From: an uncultured bacterium
Lineage (GTDB): Bacteria > Cyanobacteriota > Vampirovibrionia > Gastranaerophilales > Gastranaerophilaceae
Reading direction: 5' to 3'
DNA length: 64,000 nt
Assembly (NCBI GenBank): GCA_949290355.1
Contig: CASERN010000011.1
Coordinates: forward strand, 1-64,000
The notes beneath the pieces are model-generated. The model had not been told where the DNA came from. It worked only from the letters and a program-made list of their open reading frames with translations, and did no database searches. A program made the position numbers and the translations under genes. Shown here in pieces: positions 52,890-60,594 of the stretch. Within the stretch, counting starts at the first letter, position 1. Every line of letters begins with the position of its first letter.

Positions 52890-53918
52890 ATGAAAGCTTT
52901 AATATGTGAAAATAATACAATTCAAATGGTAGAAAAACCTTTTCCTGTAATAAAAAATTCTAAGGATGCAATAGTAAAAGTTACTTTGTCATCTATTTGT
53001 ACAAGTGATTTGCATATTATTCACGGTTGTGTCCCATCGGCAAAGAATGGAGTAGTTCTTGGGCATGAATTTGTGGGGGAAGTTGTTGAAACAGGTGATG
53101 ATGTTAAAAATTTTGCAATTGGGGATAGAGTATCAGTAAACTGTGAAACTTTTTGCGGGGAATGTGAGTTTTGTAAAAAAGGTTTTGTAAATAATTGTGT
53201 TAATGGCGGATGGGAGTTGGGATGTAAGATTGACGGCTGCCAAGCTGAATATGTGAGAGTGCCTTACGCTGATAAGGGTTTGAGTCTATTACCTGATAAT
53301 GTTAGTTTTGAGAACGCTTTATTTGTTGGTGATATTTTGTCAAGTGGTTTTTGGGGTGCTGAGCTTTGTGAAATTAATAAAGGTGATACAGTGGCTGTAA
53401 TAGGTGCAGGACCTGTTGGCTTATGTGCTATGCAAAGCGCCAAGTTCATGAAAGCTGAAAAGGTTATTGCTATTGATATTGATGAAAGAAGGCTTTTACT
53501 TGCTAAAAAACTCGGTTTTGCAGATTTTATAATCAATTCTGAAAAAGAGGATGTTGAAAAAGTTATAAAAAATTTAACAAAATACGGAGCTGATTCTGTT
53601 ATAGAAGCAGCAGGTGGAGATAATACATTTGAGATGGCTTATAAAATATCAAGGCCAAACGCTATTGTAGCAATTGTTGCGATGTATGAAAAAAATCAAA
53701 TTCTTCCATTACCTGAAATGTATGGAAAGAATTTGATTTTTAAAACAGGCGGTGTTGACGCAATTCATTGTAAAGACTTATTGAAATATATTTCCGATGG
53801 GAGATTATCTACTGATTTTTTAATTACGCATAAATTTGCATTTGAAAATATAATTGATGCATACAGTATTTTCGAAAATAAGTCTGGTGATTGTTTAAAA
53901 ATTGCAATTAAATATTAA
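52890..53918 (+). CDS. Zinc-type medium-chain alcohol dehydrogenase
   Basis: This 342-residue MDR protein has the catalytic zinc site Cys-Thr-Ser-Asp (I-C-T-S-D-L-H), L-G-H-E-F-V-G-E-V-V-E, the structural zinc quartet C-G-E-C-E-F-C-K-K-G..C, and the NAD fold V-I-G-A-G-P-V-G-L-C. It resembles sorbitol/threonine/formaldehyde dehydrogenase-like enzymes; substrate uncertain. TAAACT (52878-52883) preceded by TG ends 6 nt before the ATG, another leaderless candidate. The 3' end overlaps the next gene by 4 bp. Confidence 0.88.
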   Translation: MKALICENNTIQMVEKPFPVIKNSKDAIVKVTLSSICTSDLHIIHGCVPSAKNGVVLGHEFVGEVVETGDDVKNFAIGDRVSVNCETFCGECEFCKKGFVNNCVNGGWELGCKIDGCQAEYVRVPYADKGLSLLPDNVSFENALFVGDILSSGFWGAELCEINKGDTVAVIGAGPVGLCAMQSAKFMKAEKVIAIDIDERRLLLAKKLGFADFIINSEKEDVEKVIKNLTKYGADSVIEAAGGDNTFEMAYKISRPNAIVAIVAMYEKNQILPLPEMYGKNLIFKTGGVDAIHCKDLLKYISDGRLSTDFLITHKFAFENIIDAYSIFENKSGDCLKIAIKY

Positions 53919-54880
53919 TTATTATTTAATGCGTGTCCAAGAAATCTGCATAAGATTTTGTAACCTGCCTTTGTTGCTTTACTTTCACTCAAGGCATTAA
54001 GTAAAAGAAAGTCATGAATTGTGTTGTTTATTCTGACACAAGCAGTATCTACGTTTGCGTTTATAAGTTTGCGAGCAAGTTCTTCGCCTTCATCTCTTAA
54101 GACATCATTTTCGGCTGTAATAATTAAAGTCGGCGGCAGCCCTTCAAGGTCTTTATCTTCTGCTTTTAAAGGTGAGATTAATATATCATTTTCTTTAATT
54201 TCTTTTTTAGGTTTATAACAGTCCCAGAAATATTCCATGGATTTTTTAGTAAGCCATGGTCCATCTTTGAACTGCTTATAAGATTCGGTATTCATATCAT
54301 TATCAGCAACAGGATAGACAAGTGCTTGAAATAAAAGTTTAGGCCCGTTTTCGATTTTTGCTTTAATAGCTGCAGCGATAGCCATGTTCGCACCTGCGCT
54401 GTCTCCTGCTATTGCTATTTTATTTGAATCTATGTTGTTATCACTACCATATTCAGAAAAATATTTGATAGTAGCGTATATTTGATTTAGTGCATCAGGA
54501 TATTGAAATTCTGGGGAACGAGGGTAATTAACAAATGCTACTGCAGCTTTTGTATAATTCGCAATTTTTCTAATAGTCATATCATAAGTATCAGCATCAC
54601 CCATTACCCAGCCGCCACCATGGCAGTATATTATTACCGGAAGTTTTTCATTAAGAGTATCTTTGGGTCTTATTATTCTTACATCTATATCTCCTGATGT
54701 TGTACTAAAAATCGTGATATCTTCTGAATAAGCATCAATTGGTGTATAAAATTCTTGTTGTAGTTCATATAAAAATTTTCTGGCATCATCTGGAGTTATT
54801 TCATTAAGGGGTTTTGAATTTTTAGATTCAATATAGTTAATGAAGCTTTGTACTACTTTATCAAGGTTCGGTTTTGTCAT
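53915..54880 (-). CDS. HSL-type alpha/beta hydrolase (esterase/lipase)
   Basis: This 321-residue protein belongs to the hormone-sensitive-lipase branch: oxyanion motif Y-C-H-G-G-G-W near residue 88, nucleophile G-D-S-A-G-A-N-M-A near 158, P-T-L-I-I-T-A-E-N-D-V-L-R-D-E acid loop, and H-D-F-L-L at the catalytic His. It should hydrolyse short-chain esters. AAAAGGAGG precedes the ATG; it is convergent with the dehydrogenase gene, overlapping by 4 bp. Confidence 0.9.
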   Translation of the reverse strand: MTKPNLDKVVQSFINYIESKNSKPLNEITPDDARKFLYELQQEFYTPIDAYSEDITIFSTTSGDIDVRIIRPKDTLNEKLPVIIYCHGGGWVMGDADTYDMTIRKIANYTKAAVAFVNYPRSPEFQYPDALNQIYATIKYFSEYGSDNNIDSNKIAIAGDSAGANMAIAAAIKAKIENGPKLLFQALVYPVADNDMNTESYKQFKDGPWLTKKSMEYFWDCYKPKKEIKENDILISPLKAEDKDLEGLPPTLIITAENDVLRDEGEELARKLINANVDTACVRINNTIHDFLLLNALSESKATKAGYKILCRFLGHALNNN

Positions 54881-55016
54881 TTTGCCTCCTTTTTTTTAAA
54901 TTTTTATAAAAAAATTTTTTTATGTCATTGTCTATTAGGAATATTTTAATTTTGAAAATATATTGTAAGGTTGGGTAATAGATATTTTTTATAAATTGTT
55001 CAATTATATCTGTGTT

Positions 55017-55730
55017 ATGAAAAAATTATTTGTATTGTTATTTTTAATATTGGTTGGAGTATCTGTTAATGCTCAAGATTACCCTTGCGAAGAACAAATA
55101 ATCGCAAAAGAACATATGTTCCAAGAAAAGGGTGCTATATCAAATTGTGTAACAATTACAAATTTACGAAACATAATATGCAAAGGGAATGCATTTAAAA
55201 TAGCTTTTGATTGTAAATTTTTGTCAGAGTGTGCAAAAGCAGGTGATAGAGTTAATTTCACTGTGCCCGAAGCTATTTATACTCAGGAAGGGACATTACT
55301 AATCCCCGCATGCTCAAAAGTTGTAGGAACAATTATAAAAATAGAAAAGCAAAGAGTTCCAAATAAAAATGCAAGGGTTTATTTCAATTTTGAGTGTCTT
55401 ATTTTACCTGATGGTAGTGCAATTTCAATGTCAGCAAGACCTTTGACCAAAGATTCTTCTTTAAAAGAAGGACCTTGGCATACTGCAGGTAAATTAACAG
55501 CTTATACTCTGGGTTTAGGTATAGTGGGTGCAGGTGCAGGTACAGGTTTTGCATTTATTCCAAATCCTGCAAAATTAGGCGCAGGTTTTGCGATTGGTAT
55601 CCCTGTAGGTACAACTGTCGGGTTAATAACTGGTCTTATTACTCCTGGATTGAAATATCATGCAAAAGCTGGGGAATTAATCCCTATTATATTGTGTGAA
55701 GATTTAAGTATAAAAAAAATATGTGAATAA
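55017..55730 (+). CDS. Exported hypothetical protein with VirB10/TrbI-like strands
   Basis: This 237-residue protein has a signal peptide (MKKLFVLLFLILVGVSVNA), several Cys, a middle beta part (F-T-V-P-E-A-I-Y-T-Q-E-G-T-L-L-I-P-A, V-V-G-T-I-I-K-I) that resembles the OmpA/VirB10-like barrel lid, and a Gly-rich hydrophobic pair of segments near residues 165-205 that may insert in a membrane. No other secretion genes are adjacent, so I leave the function open. ATG 55017 is preferred over TTG 54996 because it exposes the signal peptide. Confidence 0.5.
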   Translation: MKKLFVLLFLILVGVSVNAQDYPCEEQIIAKEHMFQEKGAISNCVTITNLRNIICKGNAFKIAFDCKFLSECAKAGDRVNFTVPEAIYTQEGTLLIPACSKVVGTIIKIEKQRVPNKNARVYFNFECLILPDGSAISMSARPLTKDSSLKEGPWHTAGKLTAYTLGLGIVGAGAGTGFAFIPNPAKLGAGFAIGIPVGTTVGLITGLITPGLKYHAKAGELIPIILCEDLSIKKICE

Positions 55731-55798
55731 ATCAGATTAAAATCTGACAATCAAAAAATTTTAGTATGAGGTGAATAGTTTATATAGTGATAGAAGTG

Positions 55799-56581
55799 AT
55801 GAGAAAATTTAATTTTGGAATTTTAGTCTTTTTATTTTTTTGTAATCCATGTTTTGCTAAAAATATAAAATTTATTCAAGCTACCGATGTTCATTTGTCA
55901 GAATATAATGTTCAAAATTTAAAAAATTTTATAAATGAAACAAATGAGAATTATCGTGATGTTGATTTTATTGTTTTTACGGGAGATAACATAAATAGCG
56001 CTAATCCTAAAGATTTAGAGACTTTTCTAAAAATAATAAAAAAATCAAAAATAAAATCTTACATAATTATGGGAAACCATGATTTATATAGATCAAATGG
56101 AATGACTAAAGATTATTATATGAGTCAAGTCCGAAAAAATCTCGGGAATTATCATAGTGAGAAACCAAATTACACATTTAAAAAAGGTAATGTTGTCTTT
56201 GTCGCAATGAATGGTGTAAAAGAAGTTATACCTAGTTCAAACGGATATTATAGACAAAATGAATTATCTTGGCTTGATAGGACTTTGTCTAAATATAAAA
56301 ATAAAAAAGTTGTTATATTACAGCATTTTCCATTGCTTGATATTGAGCCTAAGACCCATCAATTATATAAGAAAGATGATTATAAAAAAGTCCTTGCAAA
56401 TCATGATAATGTAATAGCTGTAGTTTCAGGGCATTATCATAAAAATAGTGAATTAAAAGATGGTAATGTTTATCATATTGTAACTAAAAATTTTTCAGAT
56501 GATAGATATTATAAGCTTATAGAAATTGATGATAAAAATAATTCAATTTATACATTCCTAGTAGATAATAATGCGAAATAG
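55799..56581 (+). CDS. Secreted metallophosphoesterase, second copy
   Basis: This 260-residue protein has a signal peptide (MRKFNFGILVFLFFCNPCFA) and the calcineurin-type motifs T-D-V-H, F-T-G-D-N-I, M-G-N-H-D, Q-H-F-P-L-L and S-G-H-Y-H. It resembles the gene at 43114 in order and length, so the two are paralogues. ATG 55799 is chosen over GTG 55787 because it gives a clean export signal. The gene stands between an exported hypothetical gene and a tRNA gene. Confidence 0.85.
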   Translation: MRKFNFGILVFLFFCNPCFAKNIKFIQATDVHLSEYNVQNLKNFINETNENYRDVDFIVFTGDNINSANPKDLETFLKIIKKSKIKSYIIMGNHDLYRSNGMTKDYYMSQVRKNLGNYHSEKPNYTFKKGNVVFVAMNGVKEVIPSSNGYYRQNELSWLDRTLSKYKNKKVVILQHFPLLDIEPKTHQLYKKDDYKKVLANHDNVIAVVSGHYHKNSELKDGNVYHIVTKNFSDDRYYKLIEIDDKNNSIYTFLVDNNAK

Positions 56582-56643
56582 CTGTAGAAAAATTTTTATA
56601 TTATTGAACAAATAAATTTTTAGTGATAATATAAAATTACTTT

Positions 56644-56715
56644 AGCGGCATCGTCTAGAGGTTAGGATAGCAGATTCTCATTCTGTTGACACGGGTTCAA
56701 TTCCCGTTGCCGCCG
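56644..56715 (+). tRNA. tRNA-Glu (anticodon CTC)
   Basis: The sequence folds as a Glu tRNA: D-arm GTCTAGAGGTTAGGAT as in Glu tRNAs, anticodon stem GCAGA/TCTGT, loop TTCTCAT giving CTC, T-arm ACGGG-TTCAATT-CCCGT, acceptor xGCGGCA/TGCCGCC. If numbered as other Glu tRNAs the first pair is A1:C72, a mismatch; the other six pairs are sound. CCA is not encoded. A CUC anticodon reads only GAG, so another Glu tRNA must exist elsewhere. Confidence 0.88.
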
Positions 56716-56750
56716 TAATTATAGGTTTTAGATTTTAAAAATAAATAAAA

Positions 56751-56788
56751 AAATTAGGTCTTATTTATATAAGACCTAATTTTTTTTA
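56751..56788. terminator. Terminator after tRNA-Glu
   Basis: AAATTAGGTCTTA / TAAGACCTAATTT stem (56751-56763 with 56770-56782) followed by T-run. It also faces the convergent cupin gene. Confidence 0.85.
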
Positions 56789-56811
56789 TTCTAATTAGCA
56801 AGATTCTTATT

Positions 56812-57117
56812 TTATATTTTTATTAAAAAGAATTTACTATCTTTAAGGGCTAATACTTTGTGTTCTTTGTCTTTTTTAAACATTAAAATATCGCCTTTAT
56901 CAAGTTTAAATTTTTCCGCGTCAAAGTGCAGTTCAATTTCCCCATCTAATACATAAACAGCAGCATCTGATTCTGATGTATGTGTGTCTATAATTTCATC
57001 TTTTTTCAAGCCCATGATTGTTAAACTACTTTCATCTTTTTCTAACAATCTTTTATGCTCGAATTTTTCATGTTCAGTGTCAATAATATCTTTTGCTTTA
57101 AGTACGTTATAAAACAT
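56812..57117 (-). CDS. Small cupin protein
   Basis: This 101-residue protein is a single cupin barrel: H-T-S-E-S-D-A-A-V-Y-V-L-D-G-E-I-E-L-H-F (motif 1, with a T-S-E variation) and G-D-I-L-M-F-K-K-D-K-E-H (motif 2 with His). It may bind a metal or small ligand. A 10-bp inverted repeat (57124-57156) overlaps its ribosome binding site. It lies downstream of the MFS pump on the same strand with an 80-nt gap. Confidence 0.8.
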   Translation of the reverse strand: MFYNVLKAKDIIDTEHEKFEHKRLLEKDESSLTIMGLKKDEIIDTHTSESDAAVYVLDGEIELHFDAEKFKLDKGDILMFKKDKEHKVLALKDSKFFLIKI

Positions 57118-57123
57118 AATCCC

Positions 57124-57156
57124 TCCTTTTATAAAATAATTTATTGTATAAAAGGA
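57124..57156 (-). promoter_or_regulatory. Inverted repeat covering the cupin ribosome binding site
   Basis: TCCTTTTATA (57124-57133) and TATAAAAGGA (57147-57156) are separated by 13 nt. On the minus-strand mRNA the 3' arm is part of AAAAGGAGGG, the Shine-Dalgarno of the cupin gene, so the hairpin would hide it. It could instead be a protein operator. Confidence 0.5.
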
Positions 57157-57196
57157 AAGATTACATTCTATATTAAGGCTATTAATTTAAGTAATT

Positions 57197-58744
57197 TTAT
57201 TTAGCCTTTTTTCTTATAATTAGAACAAGTGGTATTATTACAAATGCTGCAATTCCAAAATATCTGAATGTTTCAACGTATCCCCAAAGGCTTGATTGTT
57301 GCAATAGCTGGTTATATATTTGCATTCCTGCCATATGAGTTGCAGTTGATAAATCTGTATTAGCAGCAAAAGATGCGGCTAAAGAATTTATTTTAGATGT
57401 ATATGCATCACTTGAAAAATTTAGATGTCCTACCATCATCATTTGATGTACTTGAGAAAATCTTGAAATCATTGTAGTCGCAAGAGATGTACCTACAGCG
57501 GCACCAATATTTTTTAAGAGATTTTGTACACCTGCAGCATTTGTTTGCTGATCATTAGTTAATGTGCTACAAGACAAATTCATCATAGGTACCATTGCCA
57601 TAATCATTCCAAGTCCAAATACCATATTCGGCAGAGCAATATCAACAAGTGCAATGTTTGTATTTATTTCCCCAAACATTAAACCGCCTATTCCAAGAAT
57701 AATAAGTCCAGCAATAATTAACGGTTTTGTACCTATTTTAGGGGTTAAAATCCCGCATAGTACTGTAGCAATAAGACAGCCGGCACCTCTTGGAACCATT
57801 GAAATTCCGCTTAAAAATGATGTATATCCCATTAATTGTTGCAACATAGATGGTAATATTGCAGAAGATGCCATCATTACACCCATCAAAACAATTAAAA
57901 CAATTGTTCCGAAAAAGAAATTCCCGTCTTTTAAAATGGATAAATCAATTAAAGGTTTTTTCTTTTTAATCTGAATTGTAAAAAATGCTATCATTGCCAT
58001 CATTGAAATAGCAAAGGTTTTGCAAATCCATGCGGCTCCAAACCAATCTGCGTCATTCCCTTTATCAAGTACGATTTGCAAAGTTAAAAGCCATACACAT
58101 AAGAAGAAAAATCCTGAATAATCCATTGAAACGTTTTTTTGTTTTTTTGCATAATCAGGATCAAATACTAATTCTTTAATAAGATGGAATGCTACAATTC
58201 CAAAAGGGACATTTATGAAATAAATAAAAGGCCAAGACCAAGTTTCAGTAAGCCAGCCGCCAAGAGCCGGCCCCATAATAGGTGCAAGAACAACACCTAG
58301 CCCAAATACAGCCATTGCTGCAGATCTTTTTTCTTTCGGAAATATTTCAAAAATAATAGCTTGAGATATTGGCATAATACCTCCACCGCCTATTCCTTGC
58401 AGAATTCTTGCAAGCAAAATCATAGTCATTGATTTTGAAAGTCCGCAAAGTACCGAAGCTATTGTAAATATAGTTACGCTAATCAAAAAATAAGTTTTCC
58501 TTCCCAAAAGTTTAGAAAAGAAGTCAACAGCAGGGATTATAACACCGCTTGCGACCAAGTAACTTGTAATAATCCATGTAGATTCATTATGACTTATTGA
58601 AAAGCTCCCTGCCATATATGGTAGAGCAACATTAGAAATAGTTTCATCTAATGCATACATGAATACAGATAACATTACTGGAATCATGACAATCCAAGGA
58701 TTAATATTTCTATTTGTAATAGTTAAATTTCCTGTTTTTCCCAT
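57197..58744 (-). CDS. DHA2-family multidrug MFS transporter (EmrB/QacA-like)
   Basis: This 515-residue protein has about 14 hydrophobic segments and the family phrases D-E-T-I-S-N-V-A-L-P, W-I-I-T-S-Y-L-V-A, L-L-G-R-K (motif A), R-I-L-Q-G-I-G-G-G and A-P-I-M-G-P-A-L-G-G-W. It should export drugs or other hydrophobic compounds using the proton gradient; no membrane-fusion partner is next to it. A TTGACA/TAAAGT promoter and a palindromic leader lie upstream. GGAGG precedes the ATG. Confidence 0.93.
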   Translation of the reverse strand: MGKTGNLTITNRNINPWIVMIPVMLSVFMYALDETISNVALPYMAGSFSISHNESTWIITSYLVASGVIIPAVDFFSKLLGRKTYFLISVTIFTIASVLCGLSKSMTMILLARILQGIGGGGIMPISQAIIFEIFPKEKRSAAMAVFGLGVVLAPIMGPALGGWLTETWSWPFIYFINVPFGIVAFHLIKELVFDPDYAKKQKNVSMDYSGFFFLCVWLLTLQIVLDKGNDADWFGAAWICKTFAISMMAMIAFFTIQIKKKKPLIDLSILKDGNFFFGTIVLIVLMGVMMASSAILPSMLQQLMGYTSFLSGISMVPRGAGCLIATVLCGILTPKIGTKPLIIAGLIILGIGGLMFGEINTNIALVDIALPNMVFGLGMIMAMVPMMNLSCSTLTNDQQTNAAGVQNLLKNIGAAVGTSLATTMISRFSQVHQMMMVGHLNFSSDAYTSKINSLAASFAANTDLSTATHMAGMQIYNQLLQQSSLWGYVETFRYFGIAAFVIIPLVLIIRKKAK

Positions 58745-58760
58745 TCAACCTCCGTGAAAT

Positions 58761-58788
58761 AAGGGGTAGAATTTTCTACCCCTTTTTT
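58761..58788. promoter_or_regulatory. 10-bp palindrome in the MFS gene leader
   Basis: AAGGGGTAGA-ATTT-TCTACCCCTT at 58761-58784. Read on the plus strand a T-run follows; on the minus strand, the sense direction of the MFS gene, there is none. It lies 17 nt before the start codon, so it may be a repressor operator or an mRNA hairpin. Confidence 0.55.
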
Positions 58789-58796
58789 ATGTTTTT

Positions 58797-58825
58797 ACTT
58801 TAATAGATAAATAAATAATTGTCAA
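58797..58825 (-). promoter_or_regulatory. Promoter of the MFS gene
   Basis: Minus strand TTGACA (58825-58820), 17-nt spacer, TAAAGT (58802-58797), 53 nt before the start codon. Confidence 0.65.
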
Positions 58826-58871
58826 TATAAATTCTATTATTCAATTTAAAAACTCCTTAATAAAACTATAC

Positions 58872-58900
58872 TTGACAAAATTCAAATAAAATAAGATAAT
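58872..58900 (+). promoter_or_regulatory. Promoter of the His-rich peptide gene
   Basis: TTGACA (58872-58877), 17-nt spacer, GATAAT (58895-58900), then GGAGGG (58918-58923) before ATG 58927. Confidence 0.8.
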
Positions 58901-58926
58901 AGCGTTTTATAAAAGTTGGAGGGTAT

Positions 58927-59178
58927 ATGCTGAAAAAAATATTAGGAGTATTTATTTGTATATTAATTTTATCGTTTTTTCAAACAGCAAGTGCACATGA
59001 TGGATTTACTTGGTTTGGTTTGAGACGTAATAATACAGAAGTAATGTTTAGAACGTCAGATTCGAATGTAAGATGTGATCATCACGATTGCCACAAACAT
59101 AAGCCTAAAAAGCATAAACCAAAGCCGAAACATAAACATCATAAAAAAGGCCCTCATCATTTCAAATGGTGGTGGTAA
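58927..59178 (+). CDS. Secreted His/Lys-rich peptide
   Basis: This 83-residue protein has a signal peptide (LGVFICILILSFFQTASA) and a mature part whose last 35 residues are almost only His, Lys and Pro (H-D-C-H-K-H-K-P-K-K-H-K-P-K-P-K-H), ending KWWW. Such a tail binds divalent metals (Ni, Cu, Zn) or a polyanion such as LPS or DNA. It has a good promoter and GGAGGG site, so it is likely to be well expressed. It is divergent from the MFS pump. Confidence 0.8.
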   Translation: MLKKILGVFICILILSFFQTASAHDGFTWFGLRRNNTEVMFRTSDSNVRCDHHDCHKHKPKKHKPKPKHKHHKKGPHHFKWWW

Positions 59179-59179
59179 T

Positions 59180-59548
59180 AATTTGTATTGGAGTAAACCA
59201 ACGAAAATTACAAATAAAGAAGTTATGTTTTCATAGTTTATAGAAAAAGTGAAATTTTTAAAATCTTTTGTATATTATGATATAAAAAATTCTTTAAATA
59301 AGATTATTGGTTAATTGAATACAAATAAAAAGAGGACAAAATTTTATTTTTGTCCTCTTTTTATTTACCATAGAATTGTCGAGTTTCGAACTTGGTTGGT
59401 TGAAAACACCCCCCGACTTAAAAGTTAAATTAAAAAATTTTTATAATTACTGTTTTAATATATTAGAAATGCTTATTTGTAATTATTGTGAATAAAATCA
59501 AAATCTGCAAACCTATATGAATGAGAAATCCTAAATTATTGGGACAAA
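59180..59548. other. Intergenic region with terminator and repeat copy 1
   Basis: A hairpin (59325-59364) ends in TTTTTATTTACC, followed by ATAGAATTGTCGAG-TTTCGAACTTGGTTG. The blocks at 59353-59369 (17 nt) and 59384-59398 (15 nt) recur exactly at 60892-60908 and 60923-60937. A poly-C run (CCCCCC) lies at about 59410. No gene seen. Confidence 0.6.
59325..59364. terminator. Hairpin terminator with ATAAAAAGAGGACAAAA arms
   Basis: Symmetric A/T-flanked hairpin (ATAAAAAGAGGACAAAA with its complement), suitable for either strand; convergent with the SnoaL-like gene. Confidence 0.8.
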
Positions 59549-59974
59549 TCATACTAGCAAAGGACAAGCACCAATTGCTTTAAATATAGCAATCATGCCT
59601 TCTGCTGCAATATCATTAATAATCTTGCCGTTATCATCAAAATAATAGAAATTCATAATACGAGCATTAAAGTTTTTTCCTGTCGGTTCAATTCCTAAAA
59701 ATTCACCATCATGTGTTCCACTACAGGTCCAATTTATAGCAACAATATTATTTTCTGCTACCATTTCTTCAATTTCCCATTGGATATTAGAAAATCCAGA
59801 ACGCATAAATTGCACAACAGATAAATAACCTTCACCTCCAACAAGAGGTACTGATGAAATTGGAGTAGTGAATTTTGCTTCTGGACTAATTAATTCATTA
59901 GCTAAATTAATATCCATAGTATTAATCATTGTTTCAAATTTTTTCATTAAGTTTTTATTTTGCTCTATATCCAT
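59549..59974 (-). CDS. SnoaL-like / ester cyclase family protein
   Basis: This 141-residue protein has the cone-shaped SnoaL/NTF2-like pattern: an N-terminal helix pair (M-K-K-F-E-T-M-I-N-T-M-D), L-I-S-P-E-A-K-F-T-T-P, a helix with V-Q-F-M-R, then strands I-Q-W-E-I-E-E-M-V-A-E, I-N-W-T-C-S-G-T-H-D-G-E-F-L-G-I-E-P-T-G-K. G-T-H-x-G-x-F and P-T-G-K are typical. The ligand is unknown. AGGGGTG precedes the ATG. It lies just downstream of the DUF1349 gene on the same strand. Confidence 0.85.
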   Translation of the reverse strand: MDIEQNKNLMKKFETMINTMDINLANELISPEAKFTTPISSVPLVGGEGYLSVVQFMRSGFSNIQWEIEEMVAENNIVAINWTCSGTHDGEFLGIEPTGKNFNARIMNFYYFDDNGKIINDIAAEGMIAIFKAIGACPLLV

Positions 59975-60003
59975 AACACCCCTATTTGAAAAATGTTGAT
60001 ATT

Positions 60004-60594
60004 TTATTTATGTTCCGACCAAACACAATCCGATATAAGCATATCACTAAATACCGCTTTAAATGACGAATTTTCAGGGCTACAAGCGTAGACACCAATA
60101 CTTATTTCGTTATTTGCTTTATCAAGATGACAAATACGCATTTGCTTAAAATTAATTCCATCTAAGCTATTTTCAATACAAAAATCGTTTTCTCTTCTGC
60201 TTAATCTGTAATACATTTCTTTAATATTAGAAGAAATATCAACAGTTGCCCAGTCTGAAAAACCGTTGTTGGTTACAACACTACCAAGTCTTGATATGTC
60301 ACTATTTTCATATTCTACAGAAGCTTTAAGCCAGTTATTGCTATCTAAATATAAAATAATACCTGCTTGGTCAAATCTTTTTTCAGATAAATATTTAACT
60401 TTTATTGTGAAAGAAAAATATTTTTTACAAATATTTATTTGGACGAAAGGAGCATTGTCATGTTGAAAACCATAATAGGTATTTTGCCATAAATCAGTGT
60501 TTGGCTCTGTTATAAACTCTAAAGTATTATTTACCACAGCTACGCTAGGAGAATTAAAATATTTAAGCTGCTCTTCTAAAAAACATTTTTTCAT
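60004..60594 (-). CDS. DUF1349 (concanavalin-like) protein
   Basis: This 196-residue protein matches the DUF1349 jelly-roll family (the yeast Ree1-like group): an early T-D-L-W-Q-N-T-Y, F-S-F-T-I-K-V, F-D-Q-A-G-I-I-L-Y, W-L-K-A-S-V-E-Y, and Y-R-L-S-R-R-E-N-D-F-C-I-E. Many members bind carbohydrate-like ligands; the role is not established. A minus-strand TATAAT (60607-60602) ends 7 nt before the ATG with no Shine-Dalgarno. It pairs with the SnoaL gene as a two-gene cassette. Confidence 0.85.
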   Translation of the reverse strand: MKKCFLEEQLKYFNSPSVAVVNNTLEFITEPNTDLWQNTYYGFQHDNAPFVQINICKKYFSFTIKVKYLSEKRFDQAGIILYLDSNNWLKASVEYENSDISRLGSVVTNNGFSDWATVDISSNIKEMYYRLSRRENDFCIENSLDGINFKQMRICHLDKANNEISIGVYACSPENSSFKAVFSDMLISDCVWSEHK

